From NCBI RefSeq assembly GCF_014648635.1, contig NZ_BMRM01000010.1, forward strand, positions 1 to 64,000: a stretch of DNA of 64,000 nucleotides, written 5' to 3'. The notes below the pieces were generated by a model. That model was not told the origin of the DNA, did no database searches, and worked only from the letters and a program-made list of their open reading frames with translations. Shown here piece by piece: positions 55,847 to 64,000 of this stretch. Position 1 is the stretch's first letter; each line of letters starts with the position of its first letter. A program made the position numbers and the translations under genes. Source of the stretch: Streptomyces cinerochromogenes. Lineage in GTDB: Bacteria > Actinomycetota > Actinomycetes > Streptomycetales > Streptomycetaceae.

Positions 55847-57337
55847 ATGACCTCTCCGCTCCCCCTTTCCACGGCCCCGTCCCCGGCGGTCCGCTGGACC
55901 GCCCGGCTGTGGGGCACCCTGCTGGTGCTGTGCGCCGCGATGTTCCTGGACGCGCTGGACGTGTCGATGGTCGGCGTCGCTCTGCCGTCCATCGGCGCCG
56001 ACCTCGGCATGTCGACGTCGGCCCTGCAGTGGGTCGTCAGCGGCTACATCCTGGGCTACGGCGGCCTGCTCCTCCTCGGTGGCCGCACCGCCGACCTGCT
56101 CGGCCGCCGCCAGGTGTTCCTGGTGGCGCTCGGCGTCTTCGCGCTGGCCTCACTGCTCGGCGGGCTCGTGGACTCCGGTCCGCTGCTGATCGCCAGCCGC
56201 TTCGTCAAGGGCCTCAGCGCCGCCTTCACCGCACCGGCGGGCCTGTCGATCATCACGACGACGTTCCCGGAGGGCCCGCTGCGCAACCGGGCCCTGTCGA
56301 TCTACACCACCTGCGCCGCCGCCGGCTACTCCATGGGCCTGGTCTTCTCCGGCCTGCTCACCGAGGCCAGCTGGCGGTTCACCATGCTGCTGCCCGCCCC
56401 CGTCGCCCTGCTCGCCCTGCTCGTGGGCACGAAGCTGCTGCCGCGCAGCGAGCGCGAACGCGACCACGGCGGTTACGACGTCCCGGGCGCCGTCCTCGGC
56501 ACCGCCTCGATGCTGCTGCTGGTGTTCACCGTCGTCCAGGCGCCCGAGGCCGGCTGGACCTCGGCCCGGACCCTGCTGTCCTTCGCCGCCGTGGCCGTCA
56601 TGCTGGTCGCCTTCGTCCTCGTCGAGCTGCGCAGCCCGAGCCCGCTCGTCCGGCTCGGGGTGCTCCGCTCGGGGCCGCAGGTCCGGGCCCAGCTGGGCGC
56701 GTTGACGTTCGTCGGCAGCTACACGGGGTTCCAGTTCCTGGTCACGCTCTCCATGCAGCAGGTGCTGGGCTGGTCGGCCCTGCACACGGCGCTGGCGTTC
56801 CTCCCGGCGGGCGCGCTGGTGGCGCTCTCCGCGACCAAGGTCGGTGACGTCATCGACCGGTTCGGCACCGCGCGGCTGATCGTGCTCGGCTTCGTCCTGC
56901 TGGCGGTCGGATACGTGCTGTTCCTGCGCATCGACCTGCACCCGGTCTACGCGGCCGTGATCCTGCCGACCATGCTGCTGGTCGGCTCCGGCTTCGCCCT
57001 GACCTTCCCCTCCCTCAACGTCCAGGCCACCAACGGTGTCGACGAGCACGAGCAGGGCATGGTCTCCGGTCTGCTGAACACCTCGGTGCAGCTGGGCGGC
57101 GCGATCTTCCTGGCCGTCGTGACGGCGGTGGTGACCGCGCACGCCCCCGAGAAGGCCACCCCGCAGGCCGTCCTGGACAGCTACCGGCCCGGCCTGGTCG
57201 TGGTCACGGTCATCGCCGTCGCCGGACTGCTGCTGTCGCTCACCGGCCTGCGCCGGACCCGGCCGGGCCGGTCCGTCGTGGTCGCCAGGTCCACTGTGAA
57301 GGAGGCGGTCGCGGACCGCGTACCGGTCCGCGACTAG
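55847..57337 (+). CDS. MFS drug exporter, DHA2 (EmrB/QacA) family
   Basis: A membrane exporter of 496 residues. The DHA2 motif C region is MFLDALDVSMVGVALPSIGADL, then LQWVVSGYILGYGGLLLLGGRTADLLGRRQVFL with the loop 2-3 motif. About 14 hydrophobic segments are present, as expected for this family. DHA2 pumps expel a range of amphiphilic compounds using the proton gradient. It is divergent from a MarR regulator and followed by a strong hairpin. ATG 55847 start. Confidence 0.88.
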   Translation: MTSPLPLSTAPSPAVRWTARLWGTLLVLCAAMFLDALDVSMVGVALPSIGADLGMSTSALQWVVSGYILGYGGLLLLGGRTADLLGRRQVFLVALGVFALASLLGGLVDSGPLLIASRFVKGLSAAFTAPAGLSIITTTFPEGPLRNRALSIYTTCAAAGYSMGLVFSGLLTEASWRFTMLLPAPVALLALLVGTKLLPRSERERDHGGYDVPGAVLGTASMLLLVFTVVQAPEAGWTSARTLLSFAAVAVMLVAFVLVELRSPSPLVRLGVLRSGPQVRAQLGALTFVGSYTGFQFLVTLSMQQVLGWSALHTALAFLPAGALVALSATKVGDVIDRFGTARLIVLGFVLLAVGYVLFLRIDLHPVYAAVILPTMLLVGSGFALTFPSLNVQATNGVDEHEQGMVSGLLNTSVQLGGAIFLAVVTAVVTAHAPEKATPQAVLDSYRPGLVVVTVIAVAGLLLSLTGLRRTRPGRSVVVARSTVKEAVADRVPVRD

Positions 57338-57358
57338 GAAAGTGGGGGACGCCTCCAC

Positions 57359-57400
57359 ACGTGCGCCCGGCGGGAGTTGCTTGCCCCGCCGGGCGCACGT
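57359..57400. terminator. long perfect hairpin after the exporter
   Basis: ACGTGCGCCCGGCGGG (57359-57374) pairs with CCCGCCGGGCGCACGT (57385-57400) over 16 bp without a mismatch around a 10-nt loop, 21 bp after the exporter stop. Confidence 0.8.
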
Positions 57401-57416
57401 CTGGGAAAGTGACGGA

Positions 57417-57701
57417 ATGCACGCATACGGGGGCCGCCGGACCAAGGCGGAGCAGGACGCGGCGACGGTCGAGATCGGCTACGCGCTGGTCAGCGCGGCG
57501 TTCGCGGCGGCGGTGCTGTTCGGGGCCGTGGCCGGGCCCGCGTTCCTCTTCGATCTGCCCGGCGTCCTGTCCGAGGTCCTGCTGCGGCTGGGCACGGCGG
57601 TCGCGCCGGTGGTGTTCATGGCCCGGGTGATCAGCGTGCTGGTGCGCTTCCGGCAGACGGCTCAGCCCAGCCAGCCGGGCCGTACCAACCCGGACTCGTA
57701 G
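57417..57701 (+). CDS. small two-helix membrane protein (DUF6332-like)
   Basis: A protein of 94 residues: RRTKAEQDAATVEIGYALVSAAFAAAVLFGAVAGPAFLF then a second hydrophobic segment (VLLRLGTAVAPVVFMARVISVLVRF). It resembles a streptomycete family I associate with DUF6332, without known function. ATG 57417 start. Its last 40 bp overlap the end of the response-regulator gene on the other strand, so the two 3' ends are antisense to each other. Confidence 0.65.
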   Translation: MHAYGGRRTKAEQDAATVEIGYALVSAAFAAAVLFGAVAGPAFLFDLPGVLSEVLLRLGTAVAPVVFMARVISVLVRFRQTAQPSQPGRTNPDS

Positions 57702-58327
57702 GCGAGCACGACCAGTTGGGCGCGGTCCCGGGCGCCCAGTTTCACCATGGTCCGGCTCACGTGGGTCTTGGCGGTGAGCGGGCTGACCACCAGCCGGCGG
57801 GCGATCTCCTCGTTGGACAGTCCGATGCCGACCAGCGTCATCACCTCCCGCTCCCGTTCGGTGAGCCGGGACAGCGCGTCCGCGGCGGCGGGCTCCTTGG
57901 AGCGGGCCGCGAACTCGGCGATCAGCCGGCGGGTGACGCCCGGCGACAGCAGTGCGTCCCCGGCGACCACCGCCCGTACGGCGCGCAGGAGTTCGTCCGG
58001 CTCGGTGTCCTTCACCAGGAAACCGGAGGCACCCGCGCGGATCGCCTCGAAGACGTACTCGTCGAGTTCGAAGGTGGTGAGCATGACCACCTTCACCTCC
58101 GCGAGGTCCGCCGCCGAGGTGATGCGCCGGGTCGCGGCCAGGCCGTCCAGCCGCGGCATGCGGATGTCCATGAGGACGACGTCCGGCCGCAGTTCCCGCA
58201 CCCGGCGCAGCGCCTCCTCGCCGTCGGCGGCCTCGCCGGCCACCTCGATGTCCGGCTGCGCGTCGAGCAGCGCACCGAAACCGGCGCGCACCAGCGACTG
58301 GTCGTCGGCGAGCAGTACCCGGATCAC
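57662..58327 (-). CDS. NarL/FixJ-type response regulator
   Basis: A regulator of 221 residues: receiver domain VIRVLLADDQSLVRAGFGALLDAQPDIEVAGEA with the phosphoacceptor Asp in VVLMDIRMPRLDG and Lys in SGFLVKDTEPDELL; C-terminal LuxR HTH (LTEREREVMTLVGIGLSNEEIARRLVVSPLTAKTHVSRTMVKLGARDRAQLVVLAY). The GTG at 58327 overlaps the kinase stop as GTGA, so kinase and regulator are translated together. Confidence 0.9.
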   Translation of the reverse strand: MIRVLLADDQSLVRAGFGALLDAQPDIEVAGEAADGEEALRRVRELRPDVVLMDIRMPRLDGLAATRRITSAADLAEVKVVMLTTFELDEYVFEAIRAGASGFLVKDTEPDELLRAVRAVVAGDALLSPGVTRRLIAEFAARSKEPAAADALSRLTEREREVMTLVGIGLSNEEIARRLVVSPLTAKTHVSRTMVKLGARDRAQLVVLAYESGLVRPGWLG

Positions 58328-59544
58328 TGGTCCTCCCTGAGGTCCGACGGCAGGACGGCGAGCACCCGGAAGCCGCCGTCGGGGCGCGGGCCCGCCTCGA
58401 TGGTGCCCCCCAGCGCGGCGGCCCGCTCCCGCATGCCGGCCAGCCCGTTCCCGCTGCCGCCCGCGTCCGCTCCGGTCGCCGGCCCGTCGTCGTCGATCCG
58501 CAGCCGCAGCACGCCGTCGCCGTACCCGAAGCGCACGCGCGCGTGCCGCGAACCGGAGTGCCGTACGACGTTGGTGAGGGCCTCCTGGAGGATGCGGAAG
58601 GCGGCCAGGTCGGCGCCGGGCGGCAGCCGGGGCGGCTCGCCCTCGGTCTCGACGGTGAGGCCGGCCGCCGCGGCCTGCTGCACCAGCTCCGGCAGCCGGG
58701 CGAGGCCGGGTGCGGGGGCGCGGGGCGCGGCGCCCGGTGCGCGCAGGGCGCCGAGAACCTGGCGCACCTCGCCGAGCGCCTCTTTGCTGGCGGACTTGAT
58801 GGTGGTGAGCGCGGCCCGGGCCTGCTCCGGGTCGCTGTCGAGCAGCGCGAGGCCCATGCTCGCCTGGACGTTGATGACGGAGATGCTGTGCGCCAGGACG
58901 TCGTGCAGCTCGCGGGCGATGCGCAGCCGCTCCTCGTCGGCGCGCCGGCGCGCCGCCTCGGCACGGTCCGCGCGCTCCCGCGCCCACTGTTCGCGCCGTA
59001 GCCGGGCCAGTTCCGCGAGGGCGGCGACGGCCAGCACCCAGGTGGCGACGACGGCCTCCTGGCCGAGGCCCGCACGGCGGTCCCCGGCGGGCGGGAGCCA
59101 CCGGTACAGCCAGAGCGCGACCAGGAGGTGCCCGGCCCACAGCAGCCCCACGGCCGTCCAGGCGGCCCGCCGGTGCCCGGCGACGACCGCGCCGAGGCAG
59201 CCGACCGCCACGGGCAGGAAGACCGGCCCGTAGGGGTAGCCCAGGGCGAGATAGGCCAGCGCCGCCGCTGCCGTGCCGTACGCCACGGCCACGGGGTGGC
59301 GGTGCCGCCACAGCAGCGGCGCCGAGGCGGCGAGGAGCAGCACGCGCGCGTACCCGTCGAGCGGCACCCGGTCCGGCTGGCCGTGCGCGGCGAAGGTGGT
59401 ACCGACCAGCACGAACGCGGTGATCAGCAGGGTGGAGCGCCACGGCGGCCGGGCGGGGTGCGCCTCGGTGTCGTCCGGGCGCCTCCACCCCGGGGGTCCG
59501 TACCGCCACCCGTGGGCGGTCCCGCCGCCGTGCTGCTCCTCCAT
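58324..59544 (-). CDS. histidine kinase, HisKA_3 (NarX-like) type
   Basis: A sensor kinase of about 406 residues. The N-terminal part holds four to five hydrophobic segments (about residues 30-165) with very short loops, so it probably senses inside the membrane. The phosphoacceptor His is in RIARELHDVLAHSISVI, and the HATPase domain has LRIDDDGPA and GNGLAGMRERAAALGG. It partners the coupled NarL-type regulator. ATG 59544 (MEEQHGGG) start, with no strong ribosome binding site. The signal is unknown. Confidence 0.88.
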   Translation of the reverse strand: MEEQHGGGTAHGWRYGPPGWRRPDDTEAHPARPPWRSTLLITAFVLVGTTFAAHGQPDRVPLDGYARVLLLAASAPLLWRHRHPVAVAYGTAAAALAYLALGYPYGPVFLPVAVGCLGAVVAGHRRAAWTAVGLLWAGHLLVALWLYRWLPPAGDRRAGLGQEAVVATWVLAVAALAELARLRREQWARERADRAEAARRRADEERLRIARELHDVLAHSISVINVQASMGLALLDSDPEQARAALTTIKSASKEALGEVRQVLGALRAPGAAPRAPAPGLARLPELVQQAAAAGLTVETEGEPPRLPPGADLAAFRILQEALTNVVRHSGSRHARVRFGYGDGVLRLRIDDDGPATGADAGGSGNGLAGMRERAAALGGTIEAGPRPDGGFRVLAVLPSDLREDQ

Positions 59545-59650
59545 ACGGGCCACGCTAGACGCCGCCGCCACACGACGACGTCAGCCGGGCGAGGTGATCA
59601 CCCGTACTCCCGGGGGAGTACGCGGCGCGGCGGCGGGTCCCCGGGGGCGC

Positions 59651-60085
59651 TCAGCTGACGTCCTCGCAGGGCAGTCCGACCGAGGTGTACCTGCCGTTGT
59701 CCAGCTCCCAGCCCTCGGCACAGGTCTGGCCGGTCCCCCGGCCCTTGCCCGCCACACCGGGATAGGCGCTGTCCTTGCCCTCCACCCGCATGCCGGGGCC
59801 CCACACGTTGATGTGGCCGTAGAACCGGTTGGAGCCGCTGTAGTAGCCGCTCGTCGTGTAGCCGGACGCGTTCCCGACCACGTTGATGCAGACCTTGTGG
59901 TTGCACCCGTGCGCGTCCCTGCGCTCGGGGACCTCGCTCACCCTGAGGCAGACGTCCCGCGCGCACCTCCAGGCCGCGCTCGTGTGTGCCCTGCCGGCGG
60001 CCGCGTGGGCCGTCTCGGCGGTGCCGGCACTCGCGCCTGCCGTGATCAGAGCGAATGCCGCCGCGGCGACGAGCAGAGAACGCAT
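59651..60085 (-). CDS. small secreted Cys-containing protein
   Basis: A protein of 144 residues with a clear signal peptide (MRSLLVAAAAFALITAGASAGTAETAHA) and a mature part with six Cys: WRCARDVCLRVSEVP, GCNHKVCINVVGN, QTCAEGW and LPCEDVS. The mid section is rich in Gly/Tyr/Ser. Spacing suggests disulfide-stabilised small folds; no family was recognised. ATG 60085 has GGGAGG 5 nt upstream. It is separated from the TetR gene by about 160 bp. Confidence 0.7.
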   Translation of the reverse strand: MRSLLVAAAAFALITAGASAGTAETAHAAAGRAHTSAAWRCARDVCLRVSEVPERRDAHGCNHKVCINVVGNASGYTTSGYYSGSNRFYGHINVWGPGMRVEGKDSAYPGVAGKGRGTGQTCAEGWELDNGRYTSVGLPCEDVS

Positions 60086-60248
60086 GGGACCTCCCGTGAC
60101 TGACCGGCTCGGAGAACACGTGCATGCCGAGTTAAGCCACCGCGGCGGCGCTCCAGGGGAGATGTGCCGTCAAACCACCCTCAAGAGGGGCAACACGACG
60201 AAGCCGGTGAGCGGTGGCGGGGCCCGGCGGAGGCGTGCGCCGTCCCGC

Positions 60249-60941
60249 TCAGCCCCGCCCCAGCCCGACCCCCTCGGCCAGGCGGCCCGCCGCGTGCCGG
60301 AAGAACGTCTCGCGGTCCTCCACCACCCGGTTGAACTGGCCGAACAGTTCGAAGCCGACCAGTCCGAAGAGCTGGGCCCAGGCCGCCACCAGGGCCACCG
60401 CGGCCTCCGCCGGCAGGTCGGGGGCGAGGTCGGCGGCCAGGCGGGCGGCCTCGGGGCGCAGGCCGGCCGGGAGGGGGAGGGCGGTGAGGCCCGGGCCCTG
60501 GTGGGCGTCGCGGACGATACCGATGAGGACCATGCCGACCCGGGCCGCGGGCGGCACGGTGGTCTGCGGGGCGGAGTAGCCGGGCACGGGAGAGCCGTAG
60601 ATGAGCGCGTACTCGTGCGGTCGGTCGAGCGCCCAGCCGCGCACCGCCTCGCACACCGCGACCCAGCGGGCCTCCGGTGCCGCGTCGGCCGCGGCGTCCC
60701 GGGCCCGCTCCGCCGCCTCGCCGAGGGAGTCGTAGGCGTCGATGATCAGGGCGGTCAGCAGGTCGTCCCGGCTGGGGAAGTAGCGGTACAGGGCCGACGA
60801 GACCATGCCCAGCTCGCGCGCCACCGCCCGCAGCGACAGCTTCGCCGCCCCCTCCGCCGCCAGTTGTCCGCGCGCCGCCTCCTTGATGGCCGCGGTGACT
60901 TCCTGCCTGGCCCGTGCGCGGGCGCCCTGTGCGGTGCTCAT
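60249..60941 (-). CDS. TetR-family regulator with WHG-like C-terminal domain
   Basis: A regulator of 230 residues. HTH: ARQEVTAAIKEAARGQLAAEGAAKLSLRAVARELGMVSSALYRYFPSRDDLLTALI. The C-terminal half has WVAVCEAVRGWALDRPHEYALIYGSPVPGYSAP, the WHG-like domain seen in many TetR proteins. It is divergent from the deazaflavin-dependent reductase, and two identical-type palindromes lie between them. ATG 60941 is chosen over an upstream in-frame ATG because of length compared with the family. Confidence 0.88.
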   Translation of the reverse strand: MSTAQGARARARQEVTAAIKEAARGQLAAEGAAKLSLRAVARELGMVSSALYRYFPSRDDLLTALIIDAYDSLGEAAERARDAAADAAPEARWVAVCEAVRGWALDRPHEYALIYGSPVPGYSAPQTTVPPAARVGMVLIGIVRDAHQGPGLTALPLPAGLRPEAARLAADLAPDLPAEAAVALVAAWAQLFGLVGFELFGQFNRVVEDRETFFRHAAGRLAEGVGLGRG

Positions 60942-60999
60942 GCCAGCAGTGTGCCACGAAAGAGAGCAGCGCACACCGACATGAGCATCGCACCGAAAA

Positions 61000-61014
61000 G
61001 AGAGCACCGCTCTT
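61000..61014. promoter_or_regulatory. TetR operator 1 (GAGAGC-ACC-GCTCTT)
   Basis: GAGAGCACCGCTCTT, an inverted repeat with one mismatch (6+3+6), in the divergent gap. Shares its core with operator 2 at a centre-to-centre distance of 53 bp. Confidence 0.65.
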
Positions 61015-61052
61015 GCTTTGGAGCGCCTGTCTGCCCCAGACTGGAGGCAAGC

Positions 61053-61067
61053 GAGAGCACCGCTCTC
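61053..61067. promoter_or_regulatory. TetR operator 2 (GAGAGC-ACC-GCTCTC)
   Basis: GAGAGCACCGCTCTC, a perfect inverted repeat, 19 bp before the reductase start. Occupancy would block its transcription or initiation. A third, half-site-like AGAGAGCAG lies at 60961. Confidence 0.7.
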
Positions 61068-61086
61068 TCACACCGTGGGGGTCTCC

Positions 61087-61539
61087 ATGTCGTCTTCGCC
61101 GTACTACCTCAAGGGCAGTCCGCTCAACGTCCGCCTGAACAGCGTGATCGGCTGGCTCGCCCGGCACGGGATCAGCCTGGCGGGCAGCGCGGAGATGTCC
61201 GTGCCCGGCCGCAAGAGCGGCAGGATGCAGCGCATCCCGGTCAATCCGCACCGCTACGACGGCGGGCAGTACCTGGTCTCGGCGCGCGGCCATTCGCAGT
61301 GGGTGCGCAACATGCGGGTCTCCGGCGGCGGGGAACTGCGCGTGGGCCGCAGGGTGCGCACCTTCACCGCGGTGGAGCTTCCCGACGCCGAGAAGCTCCC
61401 GATCCTGCGGACCTACCTGGAGAAGTGGGGCTGGGAGGTCAACCAGTACTTCGCCGGGGTGACCTCCACGTCCTCGGACGAGGAGATCATCGCCTGCGCC
61501 GGCGACCACCCGGTCTTCCGCATCACCGTCACGGGCTGA
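61087..61539 (+). CDS. deazaflavin (F420)-dependent nitroreductase-family protein
   Basis: A protein of 150 residues of the Ddn-like/PNPOx-fold family: YYLKGSPLNVRLNSVIGWLARHGISLAGSAEMSVPGRKSGRMQRIPVNPHRYDGGQYLVSARGHSQWVRNMR. The PGRKSG-x-x-R-x-x-P and Q-W-V-R-N-x-R segments are the F420-binding signature. These enzymes reduce quinones or nitro compounds in actinobacteria. ATG 61087 with GGGGG upstream. It is probably repressed by the divergent TetR protein. The 3' end overlaps the opposite-strand reductase gene by 11 bp. Confidence 0.86.
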   Translation: MSSSPYYLKGSPLNVRLNSVIGWLARHGISLAGSAEMSVPGRKSGRMQRIPVNPHRYDGGQYLVSARGHSQWVRNMRVSGGGELRVGRRVRTFTAVELPDAEKLPILRTYLEKWGWEVNQYFAGVTSTSSDEEIIACAGDHPVFRITVTG

Positions 61540-62779
61540 CGGGTTCCTCCGCCGCGGCGGCCTGTCCGGCCTGCCCCCGGTCCAGCGCGGTGAGGGCGCG
61601 CTGGGCGAGCGGGTGGGAGCGGACGAGCTCGCCCAGCGAGGTCGATCCCTGCGTGATGTCCCGGAACGCCCGCCAGGCCGGGCGGAAGCCGGTGAGGGCC
61701 GCGTGGAAGAGGCCGGGGCGCTTCTCGAACACGGTCAGCAGCCGCTTGCCGACGGCCATCTCGACGCCGAGCCCGGCCTTGATCGCGAACGCGTAGTTCA
61801 GGGCCTGGCGCCGGGTGTCCACGGCGTCGTGCGCCTCCGCGATCCGCACCGCCCACTCCCCCGCCAGCCGGCCCGAGCGGAGCGCGAAGGAGATGCCCTC
61901 ACGGGTCCACGGCTCCAGCAGACCGGCCGCGTCCCCGCAGACCAGCACCCGGCCCCGGGACAGCGGGGAGTCCTCGGCGCGGCAGCGGGTCAGGTGCCCG
62001 GAGGAGAGGGCCGGCTCGAAGCCGGCGAGGCCGAGGCGGGCGATGAAGTCCTCCAAGTACCGCTTGGTCGCGGCGCCTTCGCCGCGCGCGGAGATCACGC
62101 CGACGGTCAGCGTGTCGCCCTTGGGGAAGACCCAGCCGTAACTGCCCGGCATCGGACCCCAGTCGATCAGGACCCGCCCCTTCCAGTCCTCGGCGACCGT
62201 CTCCGGCACCGGGATCTCCGCCTCCAGGCCCAGGTCCACCTGGTCGAGCTTCACACCGACGTGGGCCCCTATGCGGCTGGCGCTGCCGTCGGCCCCGACG
62301 ACCGCGCGGGCCAGCACCGTCTCCCCGCCCTGCAGGACGACGGCGACCGTGCGGCGGTCCGGCACCGCCGAGCCGTGCTGCTCGACCCGCTGCACCGTGA
62401 CGCCCGTCCGCAGCTCGGCACCCGCCTTCTGGGCGTGCTCGACCAGCTGCTGGTCGAACTCGGGCCGGTTGATCAGCCCGAAGAGCATCTGCTTGGAGCG
62501 GCGCGTGCGGGTGAAGCGGCCGTTGTTCGAGAAGGTGACCGCGTGCACCCGGTCCCGGAAGGGCAGCTCGAAGCCGGGCGGCAGGGCGTCGCGCGAGGGG
62601 CCGATGATGCCGCCGCCGCACGTCTTGTAGCGCGGCAGCTCGGCTTTCTCCAGCAACAGCACGCGCCGTCCCGCGACCGCCGCCGCGTAGGCGGCCGAGG
62701 CGCCCGCGGGGCCCGCGCCCACCACGACGACGTCCCACACCCGCTGCACGTCGTCCGCCGAAGAGTTCTCGCCGCTCAC
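61529..62779 (-). CDS. geranylgeranyl reductase-family flavoprotein
   Basis: An FAD-dependent oxidoreductase of 416 residues. The dinucleotide motif is DVVVVGAGPAGASAAYAAA near the N-terminus, followed by LPRYKTCGGGI (the ChlP/GGR signature with its Cys) and the second FAD motif VLVCGDAAGLLEPWTREGI. Family members reduce the double bonds of geranylgeranyl or menaquinone side chains, or act as similar hydroxylases; the substrate is open. The ATG at 62779 lies about 155 bp from the divergent M20 gene, with a tandem 16-mer repeat between. Confidence 0.85.
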   Translation of the reverse strand: MSGENSSADDVQRVWDVVVVGAGPAGASAAYAAAVAGRRVLLLEKAELPRYKTCGGGIIGPSRDALPPGFELPFRDRVHAVTFSNNGRFTRTRRSKQMLFGLINRPEFDQQLVEHAQKAGAELRTGVTVQRVEQHGSAVPDRRTVAVVLQGGETVLARAVVGADGSASRIGAHVGVKLDQVDLGLEAEIPVPETVAEDWKGRVLIDWGPMPGSYGWVFPKGDTLTVGVISARGEGAATKRYLEDFIARLGLAGFEPALSSGHLTRCRAEDSPLSRGRVLVCGDAAGLLEPWTREGISFALRSGRLAGEWAVRIAEAHDAVDTRRQALNYAFAIKAGLGVEMAVGKRLLTVFEKRPGLFHAALTGFRPAWRAFRDITQGSTSLGELVRSHPLAQRALTALDRGQAGQAAAAEEPVSP

Positions 62780-62865
62780 GATGGTCTACCGCTCCGATCA
62801 AAGCCGCTGCCAAGTGTCCTGTCGCATCCTACGGCGGCCGTCCGCGCAGGCCACTGTGGGAGGAT

Positions 62866-62905
62866 CGGTGTACTCACCCCGAACACCACCGGTGTACTCA
62901 CCCCG
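62866..62905. promoter_or_regulatory. tandem 16-mer repeat in the divergent gap
   Basis: CGGTGTACTCACCCCG occurs at 62866-62881 and again, identically, at 62890-62905, spaced by 24 bp. The position ahead of the M20 gene suggests a binding site pair, though it is an exact duplication and could be non-functional. Confidence 0.55.
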
Positions 62906-62935
62906 TACAACGTCGCACCCACGAGGAGCGTGCCC

Positions 62936-64000
62936 ATGCCGTCGAATCCGGTCGCCGAGACCGTCGCCTCGCTGCTGCCCCGGGCGAAGGCGGAGCTGAC
63001 CGAACTGGTCGCCTTCAAGTCGGTGGCGGACTTCACGCAGTTCCCGAAGAGCGAGAGCGACGCCGCCGCGGCCTGGATCGCCGACGCGCTGCGCGCCGAG
63101 GGCTTCACGGACGTGGCACTGCTGGACACCCCGGACGGCACGCAGTCCGTGTACGGCTTCCTGCCGGGCCCGGAGGGTGCGAAAACGGTTCTTCTCTACG
63201 CCCACTACGACGTGCAGCCCCCGCTCGACGAGGCCGGCTGGGCCACCCCGCCGTTCGAGCTGACCGAGCGCGACGGCCGCTGGTACGGCCGCGGGACCGC
63301 CGACTGCAAGGGCGGCTTCATCATGCACCTGCTCGCGCTGCGCGCCCTGAAGGCGAACGGCGGCGTCCCGGTCAGCGTGAAGGTGATCGTGGAGGGCTCG
63401 GAGGAGCAGGGCACGGGCGGCCTGGAGCGGTACGCCGAGCAGCACCCCGAGCTGCTCGCGGCGGACACGATCGTCATCGGCGACGCGGGCAACTTCCGGG
63501 TGGGCCTGCCGACGGTGACCACCACCCTGCGCGGCATGACCCTGGTCCGGGTGCGGATCGACACCCTGGCCGGCAACCTGCACTCGGGCCAGTTCGGCGG
63601 TGCCGCCCCGGACGCGCTGGCCGCGCTGATCCGGGTGCTGGACTCGCTGCGGGCCGAGGACGGCTCGACCACGGTCGACGGCCTGGACGCCACGGCCGAG
63701 TGGGACGGCCTGGAGTACACCGAGGAGCAGTTCCGCGCGGACGCCCGGGTACTGGACGGCGTCGGTCTGATCGGTGGCGGCTCGGTCGCCGACCGCATCT
63801 GGGCCCGTCCGGCGGTCACGGTCCTCGGCATCGACTGCCCGCCGGTCGTCGGCGCCACCCCGTCCGTGCAGTCGAGCGCCCGCGCCCTGGTCAGTCTGCG
63901 GGTGCCGCCGGGCGTGGACGCCGCCGAGGCCACCAAGCTGCTCCAGGCGCACATCGAGGCGCACACCCCGTGGGGCGCCCGGGTCGGCATCGAGCAGATC
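62936..64000 (+). CDS. M20-family dipeptidase (3' end beyond window)
   Basis: A metallopeptidase, 355 codons present. Metal ligands: His90 in LLYAHYDVQPP, Asp123 in GRGTADCKGGF and the Glu pair in VEGSEEQGTGG (about 153-157). The gene runs off the window end. M20 enzymes of this kind release amino acids from dipeptides or N-acyl peptides. ATG 62936 has GAGGAG 7 nt upstream. Confidence 0.88.
   Translation, partial: MPSNPVAETVASLLPRAKAELTELVAFKSVADFTQFPKSESDAAAAWIADALRAEGFTDVALLDTPDGTQSVYGFLPGPEGAKTVLLYAHYDVQPPLDEAGWATPPFELTERDGRWYGRGTADCKGGFIMHLLALRALKANGGVPVSVKVIVEGSEEQGTGGLERYAEQHPELLAADTIVIGDAGNFRVGLPTVTTTLRGMTLVRVRIDTLAGNLHSGQFGGAAPDALAALIRVLDSLRAEDGSTTVDGLDATAEWDGLEYTEEQFRADARVLDGVGLIGGGSVADRIWARPAVTVLGIDCPPVVGATPSVQSSARALVSLRVPPGVDAAEATKLLQAHIEAHTPWGARVGIEQI

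Overview
The window is a 64 kb piece of a high-GC actinobacterial chromosome, almost certainly Streptomyces or a close relative. Coding sequences are strongly G/C-biased in codon position 3, and GTG starts and 4-base ATGA/GTGA overlaps are common. The gene set is typically streptomycete: a cvn conservon with P450s, mycosin, a mycothiol-dependent isomerase-type enzyme, TerD proteins, a Cds1-like enzyme, and PucR, ROK and DeoR regulators. Two genes carry rare TTA codons, the signature of bldA-dependent translation. No rRNA, tRNA, CRISPR array, transposase or integrase was found. Every identification below was made by reading the sequence; no database search was run.

Left part (1-23 kb). A possible 3-hydroxybutyrate module comes first (MHS-family transporter, PucR-type regulator, SDR dehydrogenase, Nudix hydrolase). 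Cell-envelope genes follow (lnt apolipoprotein N-acyltransferase, an O-antigen-ligase-like membrane protein, a PH-like membrane protein, an Asp/Glu racemase, an HpnB-like glycosyltransferase), then a double-TerD protein, a MOSC protein, a beta-helix/AAA+ fusion, a polytopic membrane alpha/beta hydrolase, a DeoR regulator, an SRPBCC protein and an enoyl-CoA hydratase.

Middle (22-41 kb). A conservon runs on the minus strand as cvnA-B-C-D followed by two cytochrome P450s; the first P450 lacks the K-helix ExxR motif. Then come a Cds1-like PLP enzyme, an anti-sigma-type ATPase, an operon of TetR, cupin, DUF4865-like and phosphotriesterase-like genes with its own operator, a ROK regulator, AlkB, an RlmG-like methyltransferase, and a small sugar-phosphate cluster (aldolase, SIS isomerase, DeoR regulator).

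Island (41.9-48.5 kb). A 6.6 kb block is bounded by near-identical 45-bp direct repeats. The right repeat carries the start codon of an MFS gene; the left repeat carries a decapitated copy of the same start. Inside are a graspetide-type RiPP cluster (precursor, ATP-grasp ligase and PIMT-like methyltransferase, the set that makes aspartimidylated graspetides), a cassette of four translationally coupled tiny genes, a TTA-containing HTH/TPR regulator with a palindromic operator, a Rossmann/SLOG-like protein, a stack of hairpins and a collagen-like gene. No recombinase is present, so it looks like a non-autonomous (CIME-like) or relic element. This is the most interesting part of the window.

Right part (48.5-64 kb). 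MFS transporter, PepC-type cysteine peptidase, a Pro/Gln-rich membrane protein coupled to mycosin, an AraC/GyrI-like regulator, a mycothiol-dependent enzyme, a MarR regulator with a DHA2 drug exporter, a two-component system, a small secreted Cys-rich protein, a TetR regulator divergent from a deazaflavin-dependent reductase with twin operators, a geranylgeranyl-reductase-like flavoprotein, and an M20 dipeptidase cut by the window end. Intergenic gaps hold unrelated minisatellite-like tandem repeats with periods of 11, 15, 18, 27-28, 28 and 30 bp.
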